A stretch of 64,000 bases of DNA, taken from NCBI GenBank assembly GCA_016800925.1, contig JABCPU010000315.1, positions 1 through 64,000 of the forward strand. The letters are read 5' to 3'. This document shows, piece by piece, positions 23,931-33,999 of the stretch. Below the pieces are notes generated by a model, which had not been told where the DNA came from, did no database searches, and saw nothing but the letters and a program-made list of their open reading frames with translations. The position numbers were made by a program, and so were the translations under genes. Within the stretch, counting starts at the first letter, position 1. Every line of letters starts with the position of its first letter. This DNA is from Suillus spraguei. Its lineage: Eukaryota > Basidiomycota > Agaricomycetes > Boletales > Suillaceae.

Positions 23931-24869
23931 TGATGAACAAACTCACGCTGAGCTCAAAATGGCACATTTTCGTACAGGTGTCAAACAGCTATCATTATCC
24001 TTACCTCTCAGCTTCACTGTCCCTTGCAGTGATGTTTTACCTTGCGTTACCCCTATCTAACAGTATCATTCTGCACTCCGGAAGCCTTGTTGCAGCTTAA
24101 CAGCTGTACTGCAGCAACTTTCCCATGAAGCGGTGATCTTTGGCAATCTCCACGAACCCATTTGGCATCCTCAAGCAAGATTCACCGTCCATCCAATGTC
24201 CATCCAGTCTCACCGGTACATTATGTTTTGCAAACTGAAGCGCAGTTTTATTACATGTCTGCTGCATGTTTATCCTATCCCTTCCATTTCCGTAGCTATT
24301 CTTTTGTATAAAATTTCTAGGTACCTGTACTCATTCCTTACTTCCCTCCTATAGTACACACAGTACTTATGAATAGTCACCACTACTGTCTCTACTGAAT
24401 AAAGTCCTTGACTGAAGTCACTGTCTCCTTAAGAATTGCTTTACTGCTGCACGCACTACCACTCTTTACCGCTTTCCTGTGCTTCACTGCCAGCACTACC
24501 ACTTTCTCATGCTTCACCGCTACACTATCACTTGTTTTACCGCAGAAGTTACCATGCTTACCGCAGTTTTACCACTCGTACTACTGCAGTTTTACTGTTC
24601 ATGCTACTGCTTGCCTACTGCATTCCCATGCTTACCGCTAGTTTTACCGCAAGTTTTCCACAGATTGGAGGTCACCGCTAGCATCTTGCTACCTCCGATG
24701 GCATTTTCACACCACAGGTTGGACATTATTGAACTATATTAACTTAGCATTCCCTTTAGGGTCGAACATTCTTGCCTTCGCAAGTGAAGCAGACTGGGTA
24801 GAGCACAAGACTCGCATACTAGCTTAGGCCGTGGTTTATCTACAGCCCAGGCTAGATTGTATCTTTACA
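23931..24869 (+). mobile_element. Solo LTR family B, old copy
   Basis: It starts TGATGAACAAACTCACG and ends GATTGTATCTTTACA, with the family's ACTGTCTCTACTG, degenerate CACCGCTTT-type repeats, and the CCCTTTAGGGTCGAAC block. It breaks the left arm of the outer inverted-repeat element. Sequence on each side (TGTTG left, CATTG right) is only a weak target duplication, consistent with age. Open frames at 24408-24742 come from the internal Ser/Tyr/His-rich repeat and are not genes. Confidence 0.75.
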
Positions 24870-25037
24870 CCATTGCAATGTTTGCATGATTTGATTGTTC
24901 TTGCTATATCCTTTCAGGGATTGCTGCTATAGAAATGCCAAAGAGAGCAATATTGTAGCCCTACATCCTGACTACAATAGGCATCTCACATTAAAGGCAC
25001 GAAACAATTTTCCTAAAAGGGTATAAACAATATACTA

Positions 25038-26281
25038 CAGGGTATGCATTGCAACAGTTTTGTTGCTGAGGATCCTAGATATAAATACTGTCAATTATTA
25101 GTAGGTAGTGTATCCTCCCTTTGCTTTAATCACTGCCTCAACCCTCCTTGGCATGCTTTCTATAAGATTGTGACATGTGGCTGCATCAATCTGCTCCCAT
25201 TCCTTCTCTATATGCTCCCAAAGTTCTGTTATCCCATTTGGTGGGTTGGATACTCTGCAAGCCTCCTTTTCAGGAAAAACCATAGATATCCAATTGGATT
25301 GAGGTCAGGAGATTGTGCAGGCCATATCATAACCTCATATCCATGATTCTCAAACCACTGCTTGGCCTTCCTACTGGTGTGCTTGGGGTCATTGTCTTGC
25401 TGAAAGAAAATGTCTGCAGGAGATTTGTCATAATAGTTGAGGGTTTGTTGAAGTTCAACCTCCAAAATGCTAGTTTAAAGGTCAGCATCCATTCTACCAT
25501 CAATCTTGCAGGCCAACCATACACCCTCCCAAGTCATACAGCTTCACATCATCACTGAACCTCCTCCAAACTTTACTGTTCCCTCTACCAGCCTGTCACT
25601 TAGGCCCTCTTCTGCCTTTTTCCAAGTCCACTTCCTTCCATCTGACCCAAAACAATTAATTTTGGTTTCATCTGACCATATAACTCTTTTCCAGTCATCT
25701 ACAGTCCAGTGTTGGTGACTGATGGCAAAGTCTAGTCTTGCTTGCCTATGATGCTTGGAGAGAAGAGGGCATTTTTGCTTGACTGTAGCCTTCGTCCCAG
25801 ATTTCTTCAAGTAATGACATGTTGTCTGAGAAGATATAGGATGGTTCTTGATTTCTTGAAGTGCTTTGGTGACTTGGGTAGCATTTTCAGCTTTGCCAAA
25901 ACTGATTAACCAAATAGCATGTTGAATGTCAGAGGAGGAAAGAATAGAAGGATGACCACCAGAGGACTTTTGGAGGTCAGGATGAAGTGTAGAGCGAATT
26001 CTGCTGATAGTACTATAGTGTACACCCGTAGCATGTGAGATTTCCCTTGTAGATTGGTTTAAATCAAGGTGATAGAGGATTTGGTTGGTTTGTTCAGCAG
26101 AGAGGGCTTTCATGATGGTGAATGTTGGAAAAGTTCAATGTTTGGCTTTGTTTATATCATGTTGATGCTTTTAGATGTCACATGTCATCATAAAACATGC
26201 TATATAACATAACTGATGTCTATTGGTAGGAATCTCTTATATAAGAATATCAGCAACAAAACTGTTGCAATGCATACCCTG
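25038..26281 (-). mobile_element. Tc1/mariner element, 1244 bp
   Basis: TA at 25036-25037 and 26282-26283 flanks inverted ends CAGGGTATGCATTGC, about 32 bp long and close to perfect. A single transposase gene fills it on the minus strand. It sits exactly in the centre of the outer inverted-repeat element. Confidence 0.9.
25098..26113 (-). pseudogene. Tc1/mariner transposase, near full length but broken
   Basis: ATG at 26113 starts MKALSAEQTNQILYHL, a paired helix-turn-helix DNA-binding region with TGVHYSTISRIR. The catalytic domain has VIWSDETKINCFGSDG (first Asp), FFQQDNDPKHTS (second Asp) and SPDLNPIGYLW, where the family has Glu: the third catalytic residue is Gly (codon at 25289-25291). 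It ends VIKAKGGYTTY. Further defects are TGA at 25544-25546, TAA at 25475-25477 and a one-base shift near 25260. Length, about 340 residues, is normal for the family. Inactive. Confidence 0.85.
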
Positions 26282-26946
26282 TAGTATATTGCTTATATAC
26301 TTCTAAGGAAATTGTTTCACACCTTTGATGTGAGACGACTATTGTAGCCAGGATGTAAGGCTACAATATTGCTCTCTTTGGCATTTCCATAGCAGCAATC
26401 CCTGAAACAATATAACAAGAACAATCAAAAGCATGCAAACATTGCAACAGTTTTGTTGCTTACTCTAGAGGGGCAAAGAAAACAGAATACCACTGGGCAC
26501 TCTGCAATTGGGCTCTGTTTGATGGCCACAAAGAGTATGGCTGTGCATTCGAAATTCCACTCGGTAACCCCAAAGCAAAAGCACTGCAACAAGCATAAAT
26601 AGCACAGGCAGTATAATGCTCAGAGATTTCGCCACTGGTCCGGTGAGCGTTCCTTAGCAATGCGTCTAGAACCCTGGATGTGTCCATTTTGTGCATGCTT
26701 GGTGGAGTTGTGATCCATCTGTATTGATTTGTTGCTAGCTGCTCTATTGTTTGTCGAGCCTGTCCCACATAAGTTGCAGTGAATACGGCAGCATTTTGCA
26801 TGGCCAAATACATATGAGTCCTCATTGAAGTTGATGACACATTCAGGTTCACTGATGGTCGCACTCAAGTTGCTCAAGTTGCTGATGTCACTCGCATTTT
26901 GTGAATGAGACATGTTAGAGAAATAATATTGGTAGCAAGATGTCAT

Positions 26947-27381
26947 TGTATGCAGTACAAGTCTGAAAAGGATGAGTCTCCATTCTCATAAACACCATCT
27001 GAGCTGTTGAACTCATGCCCTGTAAGATTTTTGGGCCTCTGTTGGTGATGCAGGCGGATTTGAGCTCATTTTTTCTTTACCTGCAATGCAAACATAATTA
27101 GATTTTGTACTTGCACTTGCCTTTGCATTTGTTGTGGCATCTTGAGTAGTCCATGTTGCTGGTGTGTCCAAAACAGAATTCATATAATAATTGCAAGTAT
27201 ATTCACCTATAAGGTAGTACTTAGCATACATAGATAAGTTCAATGAGAATCACATTGAAAATTTGTTCTCGCAGCTGACAGCTGCACAGCACTGTGAGGT
27301 GTTCAAAGTAAGCAGAAATTGTCACACAATTGTCAAATTTCAAATCATTTCATAATTGCACTCCATCATAATTAGTGGTAC
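26947..27381. other. Spacer 5' of the broken unknown gene
   Basis: No motif recognised. It contains a short minus-strand open frame (27013-27243) that may be a further exon of the gene split by the nested complex, but no start or splice chain could be settled. Confidence 0.3.
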
Positions 27382-28143
27382 TGTCATATACCATACTTCT
27401 GATCCCAGATCCGACCATATCCGATCAGATCTGATCGATTCTATTTCTGTCCGGTCCACAGATCCTGTCCAGATCGCCCATCCGAATGTGACCACTTCTC
27501 GCACTCTAACTCCCTTGTGTATATCTGCATCTATCTCCTTTCGTCATTCCTCCTGTTTCCGGTATTCCGGCTGTGTATACTTCCGTCCTGTGTCACTGAT
27601 CCATTACCTGTGTTTCATTTCTGATTCGTGCTTACTGATCCGCTGCACATTAACTAATAGACTTCCATTTACATAGCCCTCAGTCCTGGACTTGTTGATT
27701 ATCTGTATTAGATACTTACAGTATATAAACCACTTGTAGATCTCTGTAGAACCTTAGTTCAAATATCATCTTAGATTCTGCTCATTCTGTTTCCTCTGGA
27801 CTTGAGTCACTTTCCACTCTAAGTCATCTTCTGAGACTTGGGATTGATTCCTATAGTCTATATCTCTGACTCTATCTTCAGATAGTCTATCTCTGTTAGT
27901 TTCTAGTTAGGAATTCATTCCAAAGCTAGTCTTAATCCTCATTCCATTCCTACGCTTCGGATAACCTTCGGATGTACCATATCCAATACCTTCAAATGTC
28001 CAGATCCGTCATGCAACTCCTTCCGGATCTTTGGACATGTACCTCCTCTCTGAAATAAGGGGCATTACTCAGGAAAGGGGCACAGTGCACGAACTGAGGC
28101 CAAAGCCCTTCAGATCTTTCACCCTTTGAGTATGGTCTTAACA
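27382..28143 (+). mobile_element. Solo LTR family A
   Basis: Begins TGTCATATACCATAC and ends GGTCTTAACA, 762 bp. The target duplication GGTAC is perfect (27377-27381 and 28144-28148). No internal element sequence is present. Confidence 0.95.
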
Positions 28144-28241
28144 GGTACTCAAAGTAACTTTTGAAACTCACTTAAACACCAGCTAAACTCTTTCAACTCT
28201 TTCAGCCAATGACCTAGAATTCAAGGTCAGGCTGGCATTGC

Positions 28242-30776
28242 ATGGCAGAGCTTGAAACCACCATGCCTCTTACTCACCAACATGCTCATTGTGCTGCACA
28301 CCTCAAAGCTACTATTCTGTTGTGCTTGAGGGCAATGGATGATGAAGGATCCACTTCTCGAGGACCACTCAAGCCTTCAGAGCCACCTGGACCCCAACTT
28401 GTGATTCAGTGGCAAAGTGATCAGACTCTCACTGACACCCTTGTGAATTATCTCACCACTCACCCCACTGATTGTAGGGTCCTATTTTACTCCAATAGGA
28501 AGAAGGCTATGACTGCCTCTGATGATGGACCATCGGGCTCAGACAAGGGCCAGATCCATAGCACTCTTGCCAGGCTCATATTCACTGATCACCCTAAGTA
28601 CAGTGCTGCATATTCTACTAATCCAACAAAATTCCATGATGCTGTCTGTAATCACATTGGAATGTGAGTCTCTTTGGTTTTTTTTTGTTCTGTTTACAAA
28701 AGTACTAAAATTTTTGCAGTCTTAGGACCAAATACAAGCGACTTAAAGCGACATTCAACAGTACTGGAGCTGGTGTAATGCAAACTGATGAGACCCAGGT
28801 AAAAAATCTCTTAGGTGAGTCTCTAGTTTCAATTTTTTTGTCATTGGTTGATTAATTCTTCAAGATGCTGCACTTTTGGATCTGCCATGGTACACGGAAT
28901 TAGATGCAATCTGGCACTCTAATCCGTCCATGGCAGCAAAAACATACTCATCAAAACTGGGTGTTGATCATGCCGGTGCCCTATACTCAATTGTTCAAGC
29001 ACATAGTAGCTCTAGTCACCCCACACACTCTGGCACCACCCCCACCCATCAATGGCCCTCTCCCACTCCCACATATCCATCTTCTTCCAGCACTCTTCCC
29101 TCGCAATACAGCCAGCAATATCAGCCCCCATGTACCTTACAACGCAATTGCAGTTGCTGGTGGATACCTCCCACCACCTGCCACTGCTGTTGCCCCTGCT
29201 CCTGCCACTGCTCCCTGATTACCCCCCATACCCCCATTTATAATACCTCCACTCAAACACACCTTCCTGGTCTTCTGGCACAGGACTATGACTATGACTA
29301 TGACTTCGACGATAACTCTCATCACCTTGAAGGTGATGAGATGATGGTTGACGAGGATGATAGCCCTCCCCATATTGCAGGGAAAAAATGCCAGCTCCCT
29401 TCAACACCATCACCCCCTCCTGACATTCCTATATGCCGGCAAAGTCATCAATGTCTTCCTACAATAGCTGCTCAGCATTTGGCATGCAGAAGCCATTGAG
29501 CCATAGGGGGATGACAAATGTCGAGGAGCCTGTCAACACCCTCGTCGACAACATGTAATACTACTTCTTTGGATTTTTTCATGTCCCCAGCCCCGCAGAC
29601 CTCACTTCCAATGAGCACCGGCAGCTCCAAGAAGAAGGTGAAGTCAGATGTGGTGGACCAAGTAGAACAGGTGAAGGATAAAATTCATAGTATGCACTCT
29701 GATGCCATGTCACGCCATGATAGTAAACACCAATGGTTCCTTGCCAAGTGTCATATACCATACTTCTGATCTCAGATCTGATCAGATCTAATCGATCCTA
29801 CTTCTGTCTGGTCCACAGATCCTGTCTGGATCACCCATCCGAAAGTCCCTCTCTCTCGCACTCTAACTCCCTTGTGGACATCTGCATCTACCTCCTTTCG
29901 GCAATCCTCCTGTCTCCGGTATTCCAGCTGTGTATATTTCCTTCCTGCTTATTGATCCATTACCTGTGTCTTATTTCCGACTCATGCTTACTGATCTGCT
30001 GTGCATTAACTAATAGACTTCTGTTATACATTGTACATAGCCCTTGGTCCTGGACTTGTTGATTATCCGTGCTAGTTACTTACAGTATATAAACCACTTG
30101 TAAATCTCTGCAGAACCTTAGTTCGAATATCATCTTAGATTCTGCTCAATCTATTCCTCAGACTTGAGTTACTTCCAACTCTGGTCATCTTCCGAGACTT
30201 AGGATTGATTCCTATAAGTCTGCATCTCCGACTCTACCTTCGGGTAGTCTACCTCTGTTAGTTTTCAGTTAAGGACTTGTTCTGAGACTAGTCTTATTCC
30301 TCATATCATCTCCACACTCCGGATAACCTTCAGATGCATCATATCCGATACCTTTGGACATCCGGATCTGTCACACAATCACTTCCGGATTCCCGAATGT
30401 ATACCTACCCTCTAAAATAAGGGGCATTACTCGGAAAAGGGGCACAGTGCACGAACTGAGGCCAAAGCCCTTCAGATCTCTTACCCTTTGAGTACGGTCT
30501 TAACACCAAGCTTGAGTTGAAGAGCAAGCATTATCGTGACATGAAGAAGTACAAGTGGCTTCGCACCACCCATGAGCATGAGACCTCCCAAGCCACTGTA
30601 AATTATCAGTGTTTGTAGGAGACCAAAGACATGGAAATCTGACTTCATGAGACAGATATTTGGGTCCATGAAGCCCATTCATTGGTGCTGGAGAAAGAAG
30701 CAGAGACTCTTCAGCTCAAAATCCAGTTCCATCAAATGATGCAGGCCAGCAAGGCCTCAGATGGAGGAGCTGGGTG
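28242..30776 (+). pseudogene. Harbinger partner gene (Myb/SANT-like DNA-binding protein), interrupted
   Basis: Exon 1 is 28242-28663 with QLVIQWQSDQTLTDTLVNYL, a Trp-anchored helix pattern like that of the plant/fungal SANT-like partner proteins of Harbinger elements. Exon 2 is about 28720-28814 (LRTKYKRLKATFNST), and exon 3 starts at 28865 (DAALLDLPWYTELDA). Introns have GTGAGT donors. A Pro/Ser/His-rich linker and an acidic stretch follow, then a Lys-rich coiled segment KKKVKSDVVDQVEQVKDK, broken by the LTR at 29749-30505, and a C-terminal helical part with KHYRDMKKYKWL. The partner binds element ends and recruits the nuclease. Besides the LTR there are stops near 29497 and after 30610. The convergent nuclease fragment at 31115-31697 is probably from the same element. 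Confidence 0.6.
29749..30505 (+). mobile_element. Solo LTR family A in the Harbinger partner gene
   Basis: 757 bp, TGTCATATACCATAC to GGTCTTAACA. Perfect target duplication CCAAG (29744-29748 and 30506-30510). It splits the coiled-coil part of the partner gene. Confidence 0.95.
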
Positions 30777-30785
30777 AGTCTTATT

Positions 30786-31000
30786 TTTTTCTTGTTGTCG
30801 TCTTGTCCCTACTGTCTCATCTTGCCGTTATCTTGTTGTCTTGTTGTCTTGTTGTCTTGTTGTCTTGTTGTTGTCTTGTTTGTGTCTTGTTGTCATCTTG
30901 TTGTCATCTTGTTGTCATCCTCATTGTTGTTGTCTCATTGCTGTGTCTTGTTGTTGTCATCTTGCCATCTTACTGTCTTATGTTTGCTATGTTTTTGTTT
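30786..31000. repeat. Low-complexity CTTGTTGT repeat
   Basis: An irregular microsatellite built from TTGTTGTC and TCTTGTTGTC units, densest at 30830-30940. Open frames here in three registers encode Leu/Ser/Val repeats and are artefacts of the repeat. It lies between the partner gene and the nuclease fragment of the second Harbinger element. Confidence 0.8.
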
Positions 31001-31114
31001 TCAGTGCATATGTTTATAGTTTTGTAGTTGCTGGTACTTTCTTGATTGATGTTACATAGCTACATACATTTGTTGTACAGGTGCTTTGGTAGTAGTACAT
31101 GTCCAATCAATAAT

Positions 31115-31697
31115 CATCCTTCCCTATGTTGTGCATCTAAGTGAGGACTGTCAAAGAGCATGTTCATCAGCCTTGCATGAGCAGCTTAACCTGGAGTGCC
31201 CTCATAAGTCCTGTCACCAACCACCTCTTCACCATCTGGACCCTCAATCTCTTGGTCAAAAAAATCCTTCTTTACAAGCCCACTTTAAAGAACTCTTATA
31301 AGTTCCATCCTTCTTGTGATGCTCAATTTCAAAGTGAATGATCATATTGTGCAGGATGATGAAGCACTTGATCCACTGCACAGCAAAATCAAGGTCTTTC
31401 TCAGCCTGGATCCTGAACATGAGCTCTCAAAGTGACTGGAACTGTCCCTTTAAAATAGCAAATATGTGTTCAACATGAACACGGATCTAAAAAAATTTTG
31501 ATTCATTGAAAACTAAATGAATAAATAAAAAACCTTAGAGAGGTGATAATTAAATGTCTTCTGGTCCTTTGTCAACCTCCCATTGTGAGGCTTCTTAAAA
31601 GGGGCAATGCATCATGGCTCTAATGGATATGCACTATCAGCCCAAACCCAATGACCATCAGGCAGAAGGTCAGCATGCTCCTCATAAAGACGAGTAG
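31115..31697 (-). pseudogene. PIF/Harbinger nuclease, C-terminal fragment
   Basis: This pairs with the last third of the nuclease at 20608-22067: the WVWADSAYP and HFE regions, then a tail with DFFDQEIEGPDGEEVVGDR and AHARLMNMLF that is missing from the first copy. It shares the same in-frame TGA (31427-31429) found in that copy at 20761-20763. The 5' part was lost at the LTR-C/LTR-B junction. The catalytic N-terminal half is absent, so it is dead. Confidence 0.75.
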
Positions 31698-31698
31698 A

Positions 31699-32171
31699 TG
31701 TCACGAATTCCAAATACAAATCATTATTCTTTCCTCAATTTTCCTAAAGCATCTAGACCCAGTGCTAAGACAAACCCTAACTCTACTGAAATCCCTATAT
31801 CTGCTTCTATAACCAAACTCCCTGATGAAGATGAAGAGATCTTCTATGACACTATCAGATAAGATAAGATAAGATAGTATCACATGATCTTAGAACCTTC
31901 TAGAATATGATGTCATCACTATGTCACAATTATCACATTGTATGATTCTCACTTCTATTTTATGATTGGCTAGTAGTTCAGACTCAGCTTGTATCTCAGT
32001 TTCAAATATGTGTATATAGTTAGCTAGTTTCGTTGTAGTGTTCTTTAGTTCAACCTCTTGTATCTACATAGTAGCAATCCAAGATGTCCTTGCTCCTCTC
32101 TCTTTCTTGTGATAACTTCTAGTTTGAGTCCTAGTCTCTGCCCTTGCATTAATTCATTTGTGGGTGTGACA
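31699..32171. mobile_element. Solo LTR family C
   Basis: TGTCACGAATTCC to GGGTGTGACA, 473 bp, with inverted TGTCAC/GTGACA ends. A perfect target duplication GTAGA flanks it (31694-31698 and 32172-32176). It inserted into the Harbinger nuclease fragment. No second copy was noticed, although a stretch near 50230-51180 has some similar phrases. Confidence 0.9.
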
Positions 32172-32180
32172 GTAGACCAA

Positions 32181-32440
32181 TGTAAAGATACAACCTAACC
32201 TGGGCTGTAGATAGACTACTTCCTAAGTTAGTATGTGTGGCCTTGCACTCCATCTAGTCTGCTTCACTTGTCAAACAAGAGTGTTCGACCCTAAAGGGGA
32301 TGCCTGTTAGTATAGTTTAATCCAAGTCAAACCAGTGAGTGAATGTAGCATCGTAGTCAGCGGTAAGTTGCCATGGTCAGCGATGATGCCACCGGGACTA
32401 GTGTCATATGTAGCGGTACTAGTGCCGTTGAAACAAAGTC
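32181..32440 (-). mobile_element. LTR family B fragment
   Basis: Begins TGTAAAGATACAACC and follows the family B 3' end read on the minus strand (CTGGGCTGTAGAT, GTTCGACCCTAAAGGG), then fades near 32440. Only nine bases separate it from the end of LTR-C. It sits where the 5' LTR of the G1 Ty3/Gypsy copy would be expected, so G1 lost its own LTR. Confidence 0.7.
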
Positions 32441-32532
32441 AGTAACACCCGAACCCTGATAAAGCCCTAATGGACAGCAAGACCGCGCATGTAGGCACAG
32501 AGAAGGCATAACTCACCAGACGATTCATTATC

Positions 32533-33381
32533 ATGACTACTACAGCCACCACCAAATATTTTGAATATAAAATTGGTTTCCCAACCACTTTTGATGGAGA
32601 TCGTGACAATTCCCTGGAATTCATTCTATCCTGCAACTCATACTTCAACATCAATGAAAGGTTCTATACCACCGACAAGCAGAAGATCATTTTCATTACG
32701 TCCTTCATGACTGAAAAGAATGCCAAATCTTGGAAAGAGCAATTTCTTGTTCACACCCAATCCACCGACACTTCTGGACAAAAAGTTGGTTATGGGATGA
32801 TGAAGGATTTCATGAAAAGTTTCAATGAAGCTTTTGAACCAGTAGATTCCGTAGGAACCGCATTAACGAAGCTCAGGGATCTTAAACAAGGAAATGGCAA
32901 TCTCCAAACCTACATTGCTGACTTTGAGGCACTTGCAGCTAAGGCCCATATTACCAATGACACAACAAAGATCCAATTCTTCCAAGATGGCCTTAACTTA
33001 GGCATCTTGACCAAACTATTCGCACCAGGCAACGTCTCAGATGTATTCTGCAAGGTTGTATCACAATGTGTCTCCATCGACAACTCCCACCAATGCCTTC
33101 TGGCGTTACAAGCACGTCACACTCCGCAGAAGAAGAAGAACTATGGAAATGTGCGTTACACACCCAGTTGTGATTCAAACACAATGGTCGTAGATCAAAT
33201 CTCCGATATGGAAAGATCTGAATGCATGAGAAAAGGTCAATGCTTTGGATGTAGAAAGACAGGGCACCATATTGGTAACTGCCCTGATAAGAAGAAGAAG
33301 ACTTCGCTCCATCAAACAGAAGTCAAAGAAGTTCAAGATGAAGAAGACAAAACTGTGAGACAAATTGTAGAGGATTTTTAA
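32533..33381 (+). CDS. Ty3/Gypsy (G1) Gag polyprotein
   Basis: 282 codons without interruption, starting MTTTATTKYFEYKIG. The central part has the retrotransposon Gag/capsid-like domain (TALTKLRDLKQGN, YIADFEALAAKAHI, FFQDGLNLGI). The nucleocapsid zinc knuckle CFGCRKTGHHIGNCP is at about residues 236-250. A basic then acidic tail ends RQIVEDF at a TAA. Pol continues in the -1 frame, and the junction GGATTTTTAA is the same in the sister copy G2. Gag assembles the virus-like particle in the cytoplasm. This Gag is intact although pol is not. Confidence 0.85.
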   Translation: MTTTATTKYFEYKIGFPTTFDGDRDNSLEFILSCNSYFNINERFYTTDKQKIIFITSFMTEKNAKSWKEQFLVHTQSTDTSGQKVGYGMMKDFMKSFNEAFEPVDSVGTALTKLRDLKQGNGNLQTYIADFEALAAKAHITNDTTKIQFFQDGLNLGILTKLFAPGNVSDVFCKVVSQCVSIDNSHQCLLALQARHTPQKKKNYGNVRYTPSCDSNTMVVDQISDMERSECMRKGQCFGCRKTGHHIGNCPDKKKKTSLHQTEVKEVQDEEDKTVRQIVEDF

Positions 33382-33398
33382 CTTGGAGAAACAAAGAC

Positions 33399-33998
33399 TT
33401 GACATATGTTTCTCCAAATGTATTACTAAGACTTGTATGTGCTGTAGGTGAAAGAAAAGAACTTCGTATTCCTATCACCCTTCATTCGCGTACTCGCTTA
33501 AAATCTGTTGACACTACCGCCGTTATCGACTCTGGCACAGCAGGAACGTTCATCTCCGAGGAGTTTGTGAAACTCCATCAAATCACACAACGAAAACTCA
33601 AAACACCATTTCAAGTTACCACCACAGATGGAACTCTCATCAAAGGAGGGCCAATCATGCATTATTGCCTTCTAGTGGTAAAGATTGATGAACGAACCAT
33701 GTATGGAAAGTTCAATATCACTAAACTTGGGCAAAGAGATCAAATTCTCCTGGGAATCCCGTGGTTACGTGCCATGAACCCAAGTATAGATTGGGCTGCC
33801 GAAACACTTGCCCTTCCAAGAACAACACAGTCTGATGAAATTGAACAAGATGTGGATACAGATCGACAGAAGAACGGATTACCTTCCGCTTTACCTTACC
33901 TCACCAAGAAATGGCAGAATTCGAAACTTCTGCAACCTGTTGTTGCTCCTACCATTGACATCCCTGACAAACTCATAATTGATGAAACTTCTCCATGA
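33399..33998 (+). pseudogene. G1 pol, protease part
   Basis: In the -1 frame relative to gag, open from upstream of 33399. The aspartic protease motif AVIDSGTAGTFI is followed by ILLGIPWLRAMNPSIDW, the usual C-terminal flap of Ty3/Gypsy proteases. The frame stops with TGA at 33996-33998. The same order is present in G2. The domain is not obviously damaged, but its polyprotein is truncated here. Confidence 0.75.
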
Positions 33999-33999
33999 G

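Larger units (their letters stand above)
23915..26460. mobile_element. Outer inverted-repeat element (TA-flanked) hosting LTR-B and a Tc1
   Basis: TA at 23913-23914 and 26461-26462 flanks AGCAACAAAACTGTTG at the left and its inverse at the right. The arms pair (without LTR-B) 23915-23930 plus 24875-25035 with 26284-26460, including GCAATGTTTGCATG and AGGGATTGCTGCTAT. It is either an old MITE of the Tc1 group hit in its centre by another Tc1, or the long outer arms of that same Tc1. Confidence 0.7.
23065..26946 (-). pseudogene. Unrecognised multi-exon gene split by a nested transposon complex
   Basis: On the minus strand an N-terminal part lies at 26460-26946 (two overlapping frames, one with a paired-cysteine segment HCNLCGTGST, the other ending QWYSVFFAPLE). 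After the TA-flanked insertion 23915-26460, a piece reading DAFTPGSGYNPFRMVSS lies near 23900-23840. Further left are a hydrophobic piece near 23590-23400 and a C-terminal exon at 23065-23310 ending LDEINAAFALL. I do not recognise the family; a cysteine-rich zinc-binding role is only a guess. The frames on either side of the insertion do not join without a shift, so this copy is dead. Confidence 0.4.

Noticed and set aside
24408..24742. Three overlapping frames rich in Leu, Ser, His and Tyr (also at 56611-57017 and 57480-57726)
   Set aside because: All come from the degenerate internal repeat of LTR-B in different registers.
30761..31059. Hydrophobic Leu/Val/Ser/Cys open frames that look like membrane proteins
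   Set aside because: They are translations of the CTTGTTGT microsatellite in three frames.
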